Below are positions 38,955 through 47,416 of a stretch of DNA of 64,000 bases, piece by piece. The DNA comes from Shewanella oncorhynchi (lineage in GTDB: Bacteria > Pseudomonadota > Gammaproteobacteria > Enterobacterales > Shewanellaceae). Location of the stretch: positions 246,045 to 310,044 of the forward strand of contig NZ_JABAEB010000004.1 of assembly GCF_012584455.1 (NCBI RefSeq). Reading direction: 5' to 3'. Below the pieces are notes generated by a model. That model did not search any database. It was given only the letters and a program-made list of their open reading frames with translations, and had not been told where the DNA came from. The translations under genes were made by a program, and so were the position numbers. Numbering within the stretch: position 1 is the stretch's first letter; each line of letters begins with the position of its first letter.

Positions 38955-39135
38955 AGTTCTCGTAGACGGTTGACGGAACGTTCGCAGTCTCACTCACGGA
39001 ACGCTGCGCTTACGGATAACAGACAATGCTTTTAGCGTAAGGGCGAAGCCCGTTCCGTTATCCGTGAGTCACGTAGTGACGTTCCGTTATCCTAGTAACA
39101 TCCGCAAGTCACGTAGTGACGTTCTGTAGTCGCAA
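38955..39135. repeat. Dispersed intergenic repeat, largest copy
   Basis: Non-coding, between the export-protein gene and wzz. It holds the modules GGAACGCTGCGCTTACGGATAAC, CCGTTATCCGTGAGTCACGTAGTGACG and, twice, AGTCACGTAGTGACGTTC. GGATAAC/GTTATCC arms face each other and GTCAC-GTA-GTGAC is a small perfect hairpin (39069-39081, repeated at 39109-39121). Its parts recur at 19366-19445 and 3781-3919. The rest of the 226-base gap has nothing else I can support. Confidence 0.82.
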
Positions 39136-39159
39136 CGCGGCTTTCCTAGCCCCTTAGTT

Positions 39160-41898
39160 CTACAGCCCTGCGATAACTGATACAGCGACGGCGGTGTTAT
39201 AGATAATACCCGTGATCTGTGTCCAGAGGCTTAGGTTATCTTTATATTCCGTATCTAATGGCACAATAATGGTATCACCCGGTTGTAACTGATCTTCACT
39301 ACTAAACCAACTCGAACGACCAGGCATGAGTACTGAGCCATTTGCTTGAATAACGTAAGTGCGGTCTTCATCTGCACGTTTACGCGCACCACCTGACATA
39401 GCTAAATATTGGTCTAAAGTTAAGCCATCTTTATATCTGTGAGTTGCGGGGTGCTGGACCTCTCCCATCACTGCAATGGTTTGTTTAGTCGATGGAACAT
39501 AGAGGATATCGGCATCTTCAAGCTGTATATTAGCTTGTTCAATCCCTAATGAAATTGCTGGTAAGTCGACAACGAGGCGCCCTACCGCTTTTATATTTTC
39601 TAAATCGGCTAACATTAATTGCGCATCAGCATAATTAACAACCGCACCGTCTTTAGATACTCCACGCGTCGCGATATCACGACGTAATTGATCGGCTAAC
39701 TTCTTAATCTCAATCTGTTCTTGTTGACGCACCGAATCCCGAACAAATACTGCAGAAGGTAAATAAGCATATTCAGTAAACCCACCGACACGAGCGATTA
39801 AATCATTTAGTGTTTCACCGCGGCGGATATTGTAGCGCCCAGGGAATTTTACTTCGCCTCGAATTTCAACAACTTTAGATTCTTGCCAATCAGGAGTCGT
39901 CATCACTGTTAGCATGTCACGCCCAGTTAAACGGATATTCGCGCTTTCAACTCCTTGTAAGGCTTGAGTCAAGTCAAGATTATTATGCTCAACTCTTGAG
40001 CCATTGATATCGGTTGAGGTGGTGGTTAATTCAGCTCTTGCGGTATAAGCACCTTCTTTTAAGCCACCTGCAGCGATCACTAAATCATTAACACGAGCAC
40101 CCACAGTCAGCGGATATACTCCTGGCTCTCTGACCTGTCCATCAATAGCAACAATTTGAATACCCGAGCCAGCTCGCCCTTGGCTATTTAATTTAACCAT
40201 AACTGGGTAGAGTAACTCTTGACGGCCCATCTGATTACTGAGTTTAAGTAATTCTGTATCGTCAAATAAATTAGCCAACATTTTATTGACGACGCCTTTA
40301 ACAACCTCAGCTTCTTCAGACTCTGTCTTATCTGTTAGCACTACACCAGCAAGGTCAGAACGTTGCGATAACCTAGTTTTATCGAGTTGAACAAACCCAG
40401 CTTTAAATAAATCTGAACCTAAAAGATTACTCGTATTTAAAGAAGTGACTTTTGCAACACGCTCTTTTACTAATTTATTTAGCTCATAGCGATTTTGTAT
40501 ATCATCTGAAAAATTAAACAAGATGATTTTATCACGCGCATTTAAGCTAAGATCTTGGTGACTTTCTTTGGCACTAATCGCTTTCCCTGGTGAGAATTGA
40601 TGCACTTCAATATCACCGTACTGATTCACTTCACGGATCACAATTGCATAATCGAGATCAGCAGAAGCCGCTAAGTCCCCCCACAGAGAAGGTAATACGT
40701 CACTCACTTTTTGACCAGCAAACCATTGATATTTACCCGGACGAACAACAGCCCCGGCTATGGTGATGGCACTCTCGTATTGCTCCGACGCACTTTTTAC
40801 GCGAACAATATCACCTGCTTTGGCTGGTGTATTTCGACCTTGCTCAGAAGTTAAGTCTACGTTCACTATGGTTTTCAGAGATTTACTATTATAACGCTCT
40901 ATTGAACTGCTTTTAGGATATGCCCCTGTATTTAACCCAGCAGCCATTGCGATAACGTCAGCCATGCTCTCATTGTGCTTTAACTCATAAATGGCAGGAC
41001 GTCTCACTTCGCCAGTTACGCTTACAAGGCCGCCGATAGAAGGAATAAACACCACATCACCAGAATGGAGTCTTAAATCCCCCGACGCATCACCTCGCAT
41101 TAGCAAGTCATAAAGATCTAAAGTACCAACTAGTTTGCCATTACGTTTCAGCTGTACATTACGTAATGAACCGATCTCGTTAACACCACCAGCAACAAAC
41201 AAAGCCTGAGTAATAGTTGATAAACTTGAAACCGTATACGAACCGGGTTTATAGGCATCGCCAGCCACAAAAATGCGTATCGAGCGCAACTCACCCATAG
41301 TGATGTTGGACTCAATGCCTATCATTTGCTGACTAATACGCTTGGATAAAGAGTCTCTGAGCTCAGAGAAACTAAGCCCCATAACAGGTATTGGACCCAG
41401 CTCAGGGAACTGAATAACCCCCTCACGGTTAATGACGAGGTCATACTCTTTATTTTCTTTACCATAAAGCTGAACTTTAATGTTATCGCCTGGACCAACG
41501 AGGTACTCTCCCGGAACAGGTACATCTGACACAGGTGCAAATGTGCTAGGTTCACCAGCAAACATCTCATAACCGAAACGACGCAATTTTATTTTGCTGG
41601 TATCTTCAGAAAAATCTAACTCAGCTTTAGCCGCTTTTTTATCGGCATCAGACACACGAGTATTGATGTCTCTTACCCCTACGACTTCAGGATTTGTAAC
41701 CTGAGTTTGGGCCTGAGAGCCTGAAAGCATATTAGGATCAATACCGTATTGCTTAGCAAGCCTTGCCTGTTCAGATTTCGGTAATTGCTTGAACTGCTCA
41801 ATCATTTGTGGAGATGGCGTAATGGCATGAACCTGAGCGCCCATCAATATTGTGGCGCCAAGGCCTACTATGATGAATTTTTTGATTTGTTGTAACAC
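39160..41898 (-). CDS. Large outer-membrane polysaccharide export protein with six SLBB domains
   Basis: 912 residues, far longer than Wza (~380). GTG start 41898 has GGAG 7 bases upstream. Signal peptide 1-25 (cleavage near VHA-ITP), no lipobox. A Poly_export domain (~120-210; YLVGPGDNIKVQLYG) is followed by six SLBB units opening with phrases such as VAGDAYKPGSYTV, VTGEVRRPAIYEL, IAGAVVRPGKYQW, IDGQVREPGVYPL, IRGEVKFPGRYNI and MGEVQHPATHRYK. It should form the translocation pore for the polymer. First gene of the operon after the ops-containing leader. Its hydrophobic C-terminus (YNTAVAVSVIAGL) may insert into the membrane. Confidence 0.9.
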   Translation of the reverse strand: MLQQIKKFIIVGLGATILMGAQVHAITPSPQMIEQFKQLPKSEQARLAKQYGIDPNMLSGSQAQTQVTNPEVVGVRDINTRVSDADKKAAKAELDFSEDTSKIKLRRFGYEMFAGEPSTFAPVSDVPVPGEYLVGPGDNIKVQLYGKENKEYDLVINREGVIQFPELGPIPVMGLSFSELRDSLSKRISQQMIGIESNITMGELRSIRIFVAGDAYKPGSYTVSSLSTITQALFVAGGVNEIGSLRNVQLKRNGKLVGTLDLYDLLMRGDASGDLRLHSGDVVFIPSIGGLVSVTGEVRRPAIYELKHNESMADVIAMAAGLNTGAYPKSSSIERYNSKSLKTIVNVDLTSEQGRNTPAKAGDIVRVKSASEQYESAITIAGAVVRPGKYQWFAGQKVSDVLPSLWGDLAASADLDYAIVIREVNQYGDIEVHQFSPGKAISAKESHQDLSLNARDKIILFNFSDDIQNRYELNKLVKERVAKVTSLNTSNLLGSDLFKAGFVQLDKTRLSQRSDLAGVVLTDKTESEEAEVVKGVVNKMLANLFDDTELLKLSNQMGRQELLYPVMVKLNSQGRAGSGIQIVAIDGQVREPGVYPLTVGARVNDLVIAAGGLKEGAYTARAELTTTSTDINGSRVEHNNLDLTQALQGVESANIRLTGRDMLTVMTTPDWQESKVVEIRGEVKFPGRYNIRRGETLNDLIARVGGFTEYAYLPSAVFVRDSVRQQEQIEIKKLADQLRRDIATRGVSKDGAVVNYADAQLMLADLENIKAVGRLVVDLPAISLGIEQANIQLEDADILYVPSTKQTIAVMGEVQHPATHRYKDGLTLDQYLAMSGGARKRADEDRTYVIQANGSVLMPGRSSWFSSEDQLQPGDTIIVPLDTEYKDNLSLWTQITGIIYNTAVAVSVIAGL

Positions 41899-42043
41899 CA
41901 GATATCTCCGATTGGATTGAAAATGATAAAAAGCAGAGTTGCTAGAAAAAACAGAGCGTCACTGCACGATAGCTAGGTGCTAGAGTCTAGAGCGAAGCGA
42001 CCTAGAGCCACGAAGTAGCGGGCCGTCCTTCTTTGCTTTCAGA

Positions 42044-42055
42044 CAAGCTACCGAT
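42044..42055 (-). promoter_or_regulatory. Second, imperfect ops-like element
   Basis: Minus strand ATCGGTAGCTTG, 9 of 12 identical to the canonical element 81 bases upstream; both continue with TCTGAAAG. The conserved core is CGGTAGC, but the two leading G are missing. Confidence 0.5.
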
Positions 42056-42124
42056 CCGCGTAGCGGTCAGAGGCCTTCGGCGTCCGCTTAACGAATGAAA
42101 CTATTTCATTCGATGTCTTTCAGA

Positions 42125-42136
42125 CACGCTACCGCC
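42125..42136 (-). promoter_or_regulatory. ops element (RfaH recruitment / JUMPstart site)
   Basis: Minus strand GGCGGTAGCGTG, an exact match to the operon polarity suppressor element at which RfaH is loaded onto a paused RNA polymerase. It lies ~230 bases upstream of the export-protein gene, in the leader of a >20-kb polysaccharide operon, directly downstream of an rfaH gene: precisely the expected context. Confidence 0.93.
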
Positions 42137-42584
42137 CATAGATTGCGGCTTCTATATTGCCCTTCGCAATGCGAAAATTCATATTTTTCATTTACATAAA
42201 CTACTTTATAAGAATAGTTAAGCTCTACACTCATCCAGTTACAGGGCGAAACTAAATCTAGTTACGCTAGCAAAATACCTTAACCATAGGATGCAAACAC
42301 ATAAGATAAGAGCTTATATTCTAACTTTATGATTATAGAATCTTACTTCAAAGATTCACTAACGATAGAACACTTAATGTTCAAACAGCCGTTTTTAAGA
42401 TCACACCTTAACAGGTTACATTTTAAAAATGTAACAACAAACCTTAAACAAAACCAACCAATTGATTTTTAATTAAATATTAAGCACCTTGCCACTTTGG
42501 TAAATACTTTATCAACTTCAAGGATAGCTAATATCTTACAGAATACTGAGCATTATTCTTACAAATAGGTTTGTACTTACGCAC

Positions 42585-43091
42585 TTAAACACAAATTCGT
42601 TCTACACTTTGCTGTGGTACAGTAACCGTCTTTATCTGCCCCATAATGTTAAAAAGAACATGGCAACGTTTATTTGGGCATTTTTCTTGAAAAATGCCTT
42701 CGAGATCAACAAAGGGCCCATCTGTAAAACGAATTTTTTCCCCCGTTTTTAGCTCTAGTGCTTCGGCCAATACTGTTTGGGAAGGCGTTAATTCTTTCAT
42801 GCGAATGGCATGGATAATTCTGTCGTCAATGGGCGTCATTTTCTCTTGACAATTAACGATTCGATTCACACCACGAGTAGAATGGACCTGCCTGACACTT
42901 GTCTGGCTTGGGTCAAAATTGATGAATAAATAATTTGGAAATAGTGGTACACGAAAAACTTGTTTGCGCCCGCGCTGAGATTTCTCTTCAGAGACCATAG
43001 GCAAATATGTCTCTAAATTTTGAAGTGCTAAGTTCTGTTGTGCTCTCGCTTCACTACGAGGTTTACAATACAAAAGGTACCATGCCTTCAT
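42585..43091 (-). CDS. rfaH: RfaH transcription antiterminator
   Basis: 168 residues, NusG paralogue of the RfaH type: WYLLYCKPRSEARAQQNL, PLFPNYLFINFDP and STRGVNRIVN match E. coli RfaH (WYLLYCK..., PLFPNYLFVEFDP, ATRGV). C-terminal KOW-like domain, GEKIRFTDGPFVDLEGIF. RfaH binds the ops element in the non-template strand, prevents pausing and Rho termination, and couples translation. The ops element 450 bases downstream is its likely target; this copy may be a cluster-specific paralogue or the chromosomal RfaH. Confidence 0.95.
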   Translation of the reverse strand: MKAWYLLYCKPRSEARAQQNLALQNLETYLPMVSEEKSQRGRKQVFRVPLFPNYLFINFDPSQTSVRQVHSTRGVNRIVNCQEKMTPIDDRIIHAIRMKELTPSQTVLAEALELKTGEKIRFTDGPFVDLEGIFQEKCPNKRCHVLFNIMGQIKTVTVPQQSVERICV

Positions 43092-43413
43092 AAGCTAATC
43101 TCACTACCCTATAAATAAGTGACGTCCATTCACGGGTCGCAATCATAGCAAAGATGCTCAAGTCGGTGGAAGTAATTTTTCGACTATTCCAGTCTCTCGC
43201 TCGGTATGCATACAATGACGATCACATTAACTAATTCATAATTAAAATCACAACACTATACTGCTGATAATGTCACCACTTAGCTTACCAAAATTGACTT
43301 TGGTTGCTTTTAAGGGGTATATAAGGTGGGATTTTAGCGAAAATACTCATTTTACTGCTAAACACATTACTTTTATTATAAGAACGTAACAATAACCCAT
43401 ACGTAACTAGCGG

Positions 43414-43461
43414 TTATTCAACAATTAATGAATCCTATAGCGGGAATTAATGGTTGAATAA
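43414..43461. promoter_or_regulatory. 16-bp inverted repeat upstream of the peptide transporter gene
   Basis: TTATTCAACAATTAAT (43414-43429) and ATTAATGGTTGAATAA (43446-43461) are complementary at 15 of 16 positions around a 16-base spacer. There is no following T-run, so it is more like an operator or long hairpin than a terminator. The rest of 43092-43563 (divergent promoter region of rfaH and the transporter) holds no gene I can support. Confidence 0.6.
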
Positions 43462-43563
43462 ATCTGCAGGCGATATTGGGACGAGCAACAACCATTTTTC
43501 TGTGGTGACATCATCCTGTTTCAGGGGCCCACAGGCAATCACGAGCTTAAGGTGGAAGACTTC

Positions 43564-45069
43564 ATGAGCGTAGCAAAACCACAAGGAACGATGCTTGGGC
43601 ATCCCAAGGGATTGTTCCTGCTGTTTACAACAGAACTTTGGGAACGATTTAGTTATTATGCAATGCGTGCCATTTTGGTACTGTATTTAGTTGATCAGGT
43701 GGGTAAACAAGGCGGTGGCGGCTTAGGATTTAGCCAAGCTGACGCTTTATCCTTGTATGGTACTTTTACTGCGTTAGTGTATTTAACGCCGCTGATTGGT
43801 GGTTGGTTAGCTGATAATTTTCTGGGTCAGCGCAAAGCCATTTATTTTGGTGGTGCGTTAATGGCGGCTGGCCAATTTATGCTAGCTGCGCCTCATGCTT
43901 GGTTTCCTGGTATTGAAACGACCATTTTTTATATCGGTTTAGGTACCCTCATTCTGGGTAATGGTTTGTTTAAGCCGAACATTTCCACTATGGTGGGCGA
44001 TCTCTACGAGGAAGGTGATCACCGTCGCGATGGTGCATTTACTATTTTCTATATGGGAATCAATTTAGGTGCGGCATTATCCGGCTTTATTGTTGCTTGG
44101 GCTTATACTAGCTTTGGCCACACTGAAATGGTTAATGGCCAAGAGGTTTTTGTTAATAACTGGCAGGCAGGTTTCTTCTGTGCTGGTATTGGTATGCTGC
44201 TATCGCTGGTGATTCAATTTTTATTTGCTCAAAAACTGTTAGGTAACATTGGTACCGTGCCAGCGGCCAAGCTGGAACGTGAACGCCAGGCTGAGCTAGG
44301 CAATACCCGTAAAGAACCACTTACTAAAATTGAGCGTGATCGTCTCAAGGTGATTATGGTGCTGGGTTTGTTCACTATTATTTTCTGGGCGGGCTTTGAA
44401 CAAGCGGGCGGGTTAATGAACTTATTTACCAATGAGTTTACTGACCGTTACATAGGTACTTGGGAAGTGCCCACGACTTATTTCCAATCGCTAAACGCTA
44501 TTTTTATTGTGTTATTTGCCCCTGTAATTGCTTCTATCTGGATCCGTTTAGGTAAAAATGAACCTAACTCACCAGTGAAATTTGCCTTAGGTTTGTTCTT
44601 ATTGGCGATTGGCTTCTTGTTCATGATTGGCGCTGTGGTTGAGATGGGTAGCGATCCTACAGCTAAATCAAGCATGTGGTGGTTAGTGGGTGCTTATTTC
44701 TTCCATACTATGGGTGAATTATGTTTGTCACCTATTGGCTTATCTATGGTGACTAAACTTGCTCCACTGCGTATTGCCTCTTTGATGATGGGCGCTTGGT
44801 TCCTGTTTATTGCGATGGCGAACAAGGTTGCTGGGGTCGTAGGCTCTTTGATTGGTCACGGTGGTGGCAAAGAGGAACAACTTGCTAATGCTATGTCAAT
44901 TTTTGCTGGTATCGCGATTACAGCGGCCCTGTCTGGCGTGATCCTGTATTTTATGGCTGACAAATTAGTCGATTGGATGCATGGCGCAGAAACCAAGCAT
45001 CACACTGAAGCTGAAGCCTTAGAAAGCGAAATTGCAGTGACGGCTGAACATGAAGCGATAAAACGTTAA
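43564..45069 (+). CDS. POT-family proton-dependent di/tripeptide transporter
   Basis: 501 residues from ATG 43564 (AGGTGG 8 bases before); a GTG four codons earlier is in frame. About 14 transmembrane helices. POT signature ELWERFSYYAMRAILVLYL (ExxERFxYY) in helix 1, GLFKPNISTMVGDLYEEGD, and FYMGINLGAALSGFIVA. Family members such as DtpA/DtpB import small peptides with protons across the inner membrane. Monocistronic and followed by a terminator. Confidence 0.95.
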   Translation: MSVAKPQGTMLGHPKGLFLLFTTELWERFSYYAMRAILVLYLVDQVGKQGGGGLGFSQADALSLYGTFTALVYLTPLIGGWLADNFLGQRKAIYFGGALMAAGQFMLAAPHAWFPGIETTIFYIGLGTLILGNGLFKPNISTMVGDLYEEGDHRRDGAFTIFYMGINLGAALSGFIVAWAYTSFGHTEMVNGQEVFVNNWQAGFFCAGIGMLLSLVIQFLFAQKLLGNIGTVPAAKLERERQAELGNTRKEPLTKIERDRLKVIMVLGLFTIIFWAGFEQAGGLMNLFTNEFTDRYIGTWEVPTTYFQSLNAIFIVLFAPVIASIWIRLGKNEPNSPVKFALGLFLLAIGFLFMIGAVVEMGSDPTAKSSMWWLVGAYFFHTMGELCLSPIGLSMVTKLAPLRIASLMMGAWFLFIAMANKVAGVVGSLIGHGGGKEEQLANAMSIFAGIAITAALSGVILYFMADKLVDWMHGAETKHHTEAEALESEIAVTAEHEAIKR

Positions 45070-45102
45070 TAATCCTGTTCGACTGTTTTTGATTGTTAAA
45101 AC

Positions 45103-45134
45103 AAAACGCCTTACTCGCAAGAGTAAGGCGTTTT
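45103..45134. terminator. Bidirectional terminator between the transporter and rssB genes
   Basis: 14-bp stem AAAACGCCTTACTC (45103-45116) and GAGTAAGGCGTTTT (45121-45134), GCAA tetraloop, with T-runs on both strands; lies between convergent genes. Confidence 0.93.
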
Positions 45135-45186
45135 TGTTAAGTCAGCTATTCGGTTATATACTCAATTTCGTCAAAGCGTCTAAAAA

Positions 45187-46290
45187 CTAAAGGCTTAACT
45201 GTAGAAAACCACCAGCAGGTAGCGTTGCATCATAGACTAAGCCCTTAAACTTGTTATCAAGTAAAGCTTGTTTATGCCCAGGCTCACTTGTCGCAATACA
45301 TAACTGTTCTTGCGGTAAAATACTGCGGAACTGAATACTCGGTTTACCCCAGTCTAACACGCCAAGCTGCAGACTCTCAGACAGTGCTAACGGGCTTAAT
45401 CCCTCGTCATTACGCAGATAACAACGCAGCCCCTTACCCGCCTGTGCAATAGCCGCTCGGTACTTAGTTAGCTCAATGGCAACATAAATCATATCGGCTT
45501 TAATATCGAGACCAGATTTCACTAAACGCTCGTTCAAATAGCTCATCATGTTAAAGGGTTCAATAATGCTTTGACTCTGACCATTTCGAAAATCTTTAAG
45601 TTTCTGATTAACAAAACTTCTGAGCAGAACGCAGGCAAACGCAGCTCGATTATCCTCAGGATACAAATGGGCCATGTACATAATCAGGTGATCACTACCA
45701 ACCATAGTTGAATCAATGAAATAACTGCTTATATCGCTATTTTTATAAAGGCTATAGTCAACCTTGGCTGCCGGATAACTAATATTTGAAGCGGGAAAGA
45801 GTTGTTGCTGAACTTGTTTTGCTGCAGCAACACTTTGCTCAAGCAATGCTAGATTATCACTTAATTCTTGGTGGGATAGCGCGTCAAAATCTGCGGCTTG
45901 AGTATCATCAATGTAGGAACTATGAAGGCTTTGTTTAATGGCTTGTTCAATAATAAATAAATCAGATACTGGCTTAACGAGATAATCACTTGCGCCAATG
46001 CGTAAGGCTTCTACGACGTCAGCCATGACATTATTACCCGAGATCACGATAGAAGGTACTAAAGGTGCTAACCTTGTCATTTCCTTAAGCATATCGAGCC
46101 CACCGAGCTTAGGCATACTCAAGTCTGCGAGAACAATATCGAAGCGCTGCGATTTAAAAACTGACAATCCTTGTTCACCATCACAGGCTTGTGTGACTTG
46201 CGCACCTCTGCTATCGAGAAAGCTTGCAACAATCTGCCTAAACACGGGGTCATCTTCAACTAAAAGAACCGCAACACCATTTAACGCCAT
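45187..46290 (-). CDS. rssB: RssB-like response regulator (RpoS proteolysis adaptor)
   Basis: 367 residues. A receiver domain (1-125) has LVEDDPVFRQIVASF, phospho-acceptor Asp in DIVLADLSMPKLGGLDML and Lys in YLVKPVSDL, matching RssB (LIVEDEQVFRSLL..., LLKPVKDL). A linker helix and a C-terminal PP2C-like domain (~150-367; 'IMYMAHLYPEDNRAAFACVLLRSF') follow; the metal Asp residues of true PP2C phosphatases are not evident. RssB delivers RpoS to ClpXP. CrsR of Shewanella, which also has an anti-sigma HATPase domain, is longer, so RssB is the better call. Confidence 0.85.
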   Translation of the reverse strand: MALNGVAVLLVEDDPVFRQIVASFLDSRGAQVTQACDGEQGLSVFKSQRFDIVLADLSMPKLGGLDMLKEMTRLAPLVPSIVISGNNVMADVVEALRIGASDYLVKPVSDLFIIEQAIKQSLHSSYIDDTQAADFDALSHQELSDNLALLEQSVAAAKQVQQQLFPASNISYPAAKVDYSLYKNSDISSYFIDSTMVGSDHLIMYMAHLYPEDNRAAFACVLLRSFVNQKLKDFRNGQSQSIIEPFNMMSYLNERLVKSGLDIKADMIYVAIELTKYRAAIAQAGKGLRCYLRNDEGLSPLALSESLQLGVLDWGKPSIQFRSILPQEQLCIATSEPGHKQALLDNKFKGLVYDATLPAGGFLQLSL

Positions 46291-46411
46291 AAAGGTTCCC
46301 GAATAAAGTTCATCGCATAGCCATTACTCAAGTGAATATGCCAATAACAAAATTTAACAAGGCTAGCATTTGATGACTAAAGACAAATGCTGCCAAGTAC
46401 GGCCAATAGGG

Positions 46412-47197
46412 TTACTCAAGCTCCTGCATATACTGATCGAGCAACTCATCATCATCTTGCTTTTGAGGGACATTACCATCATAGACTTTATAGTCCATGT
46501 GCTGTAAATATGCATCTTTGACAAAGGCATAGGGATCGAGTGCATTATCAACAAGTCGCTCTTGATCGATTGCTGATGCTCTAGAATGAAGGTTTTTAAG
46601 TCCCCATTTAACAATGGATTGCCACATTGTTAACTCAGACAATGGGAAGTATAGACCATCAACCCAATCAGACGCGAGTTCTCGCACAACATAAGGACCC
46701 GCAAATGGCGCCATGAAGTAAGGTCCATTAGGCACCCCATAATAACCGAGCACTTCATTAAACTCATCTTGCTTGCGGCTCATACCCATCATGTCAGCAA
46801 CATCAATGACACCTAATAAGCCGACAGTAGAATTGATTGTAAAGCGTCCACCAGCATTAGCCGCCCAGCCCCACTTGCCCTGCAGCACATTGTTTACTAA
46901 GCTGCTAGGTTCCTCTAAATTCTGCACAAAGTTATTGATACCTGTTTTAGCAGGTGTAGGAATATAATCGTTATAACCATGGGCTACAGGACGATATAAA
47001 TATCTATCTAGGTAGAGATAGTTGAAGTCCCACATAGCTCGGTTAAAGCCTTCGAACGGATCGCGGGGATCATCATAGGTAATTTGTACCTTAGCAGGTG
47101 TTTCCTGCTGAATGGTATCTGATAGGGATACTTCAGCCGATTGCACTTTAGGCAACAGCATTAACCCCAAAGATAATCCCATCCATTTTAACTTCAT
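46412..47197 (-). CDS. mlaA: MlaA/VacJ phospholipid-retention protein, without lipobox
   Basis: 261 residues with the MlaA core: DPRDPFEGFNRAMWDFNYL, NNVLQGKWGWAANAGGRFTI, NSTVGLLGVIDVADMMGM and NGPYFMAPFAGPYVVRELAS. MlaA removes misplaced phospholipid from the outer leaflet of the outer membrane and passes it to MlaC. Unusually the signal peptide ends in LLPKVQSAEV with no cysteine, so this copy is not a lipoprotein. Acidic C-terminal tail (QKQDDDELLDQYMQELE). Confidence 0.93.
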   Translation of the reverse strand: MKLKWMGLSLGLMLLPKVQSAEVSLSDTIQQETPAKVQITYDDPRDPFEGFNRAMWDFNYLYLDRYLYRPVAHGYNDYIPTPAKTGINNFVQNLEEPSSLVNNVLQGKWGWAANAGGRFTINSTVGLLGVIDVADMMGMSRKQDEFNEVLGYYGVPNGPYFMAPFAGPYVVRELASDWVDGLYFPLSELTMWQSIVKWGLKNLHSRASAIDQERLVDNALDPYAFVKDAYLQHMDYKVYDGNVPQKQDDDELLDQYMQELE

Positions 47198-47416
47198 ATC
47201 GCTCTCTTAATATAAATGTACAGTTTAGACATCAAATTTTCGCTAAAGTGACAATACAAAAATGACGATATAAAGATAATTCGTCTTAGTGGCATACTAT
47301 CCAGTATGACAGTTCCTTTGTCACAAGGCGCATAAGCATACTTGGCAAAAAAAATTGGTCAATTGTTAATTTTACTAAACGAATGTATCGCAGGATAAAC
47401 TATATAAGGTCATTAA

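Larger units (their letters stand above)
41899..42584 (-). promoter_or_regulatory. Long 5' leader of the polysaccharide operon
   Basis: A 686-base non-coding stretch between rfaH and the export-protein gene. The part nearest rfaH (~42180-42584) is AT-rich and probably contains the promoter; I could not pick a convincing -35/-10 pair. The part nearest the operon (41950-42180) is rich in inverted repeats and contains two ops-like elements and a 9-bp hairpin (CGAATGAAA/TTTCATTCG, 42092-42112) between them. Confidence 0.75.

Noticed and set aside
42092..42112. Hairpin in the leader as an intrinsic terminator
   Set aside because: A 9-bp stem but no T-run follows on either strand; it more likely helps pausing near ops.
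41950..42180. Transposable element remnant in the operon leader
   Set aside because: Many inverted repeats but no transposase fragment or target-site duplication was found.
47341..47416. Sigma54 or sigma28 promoter before the FliK-like gene
   Set aside because: TTGGCA is present but no GC at the right distance, and no good sigma28 spacing.
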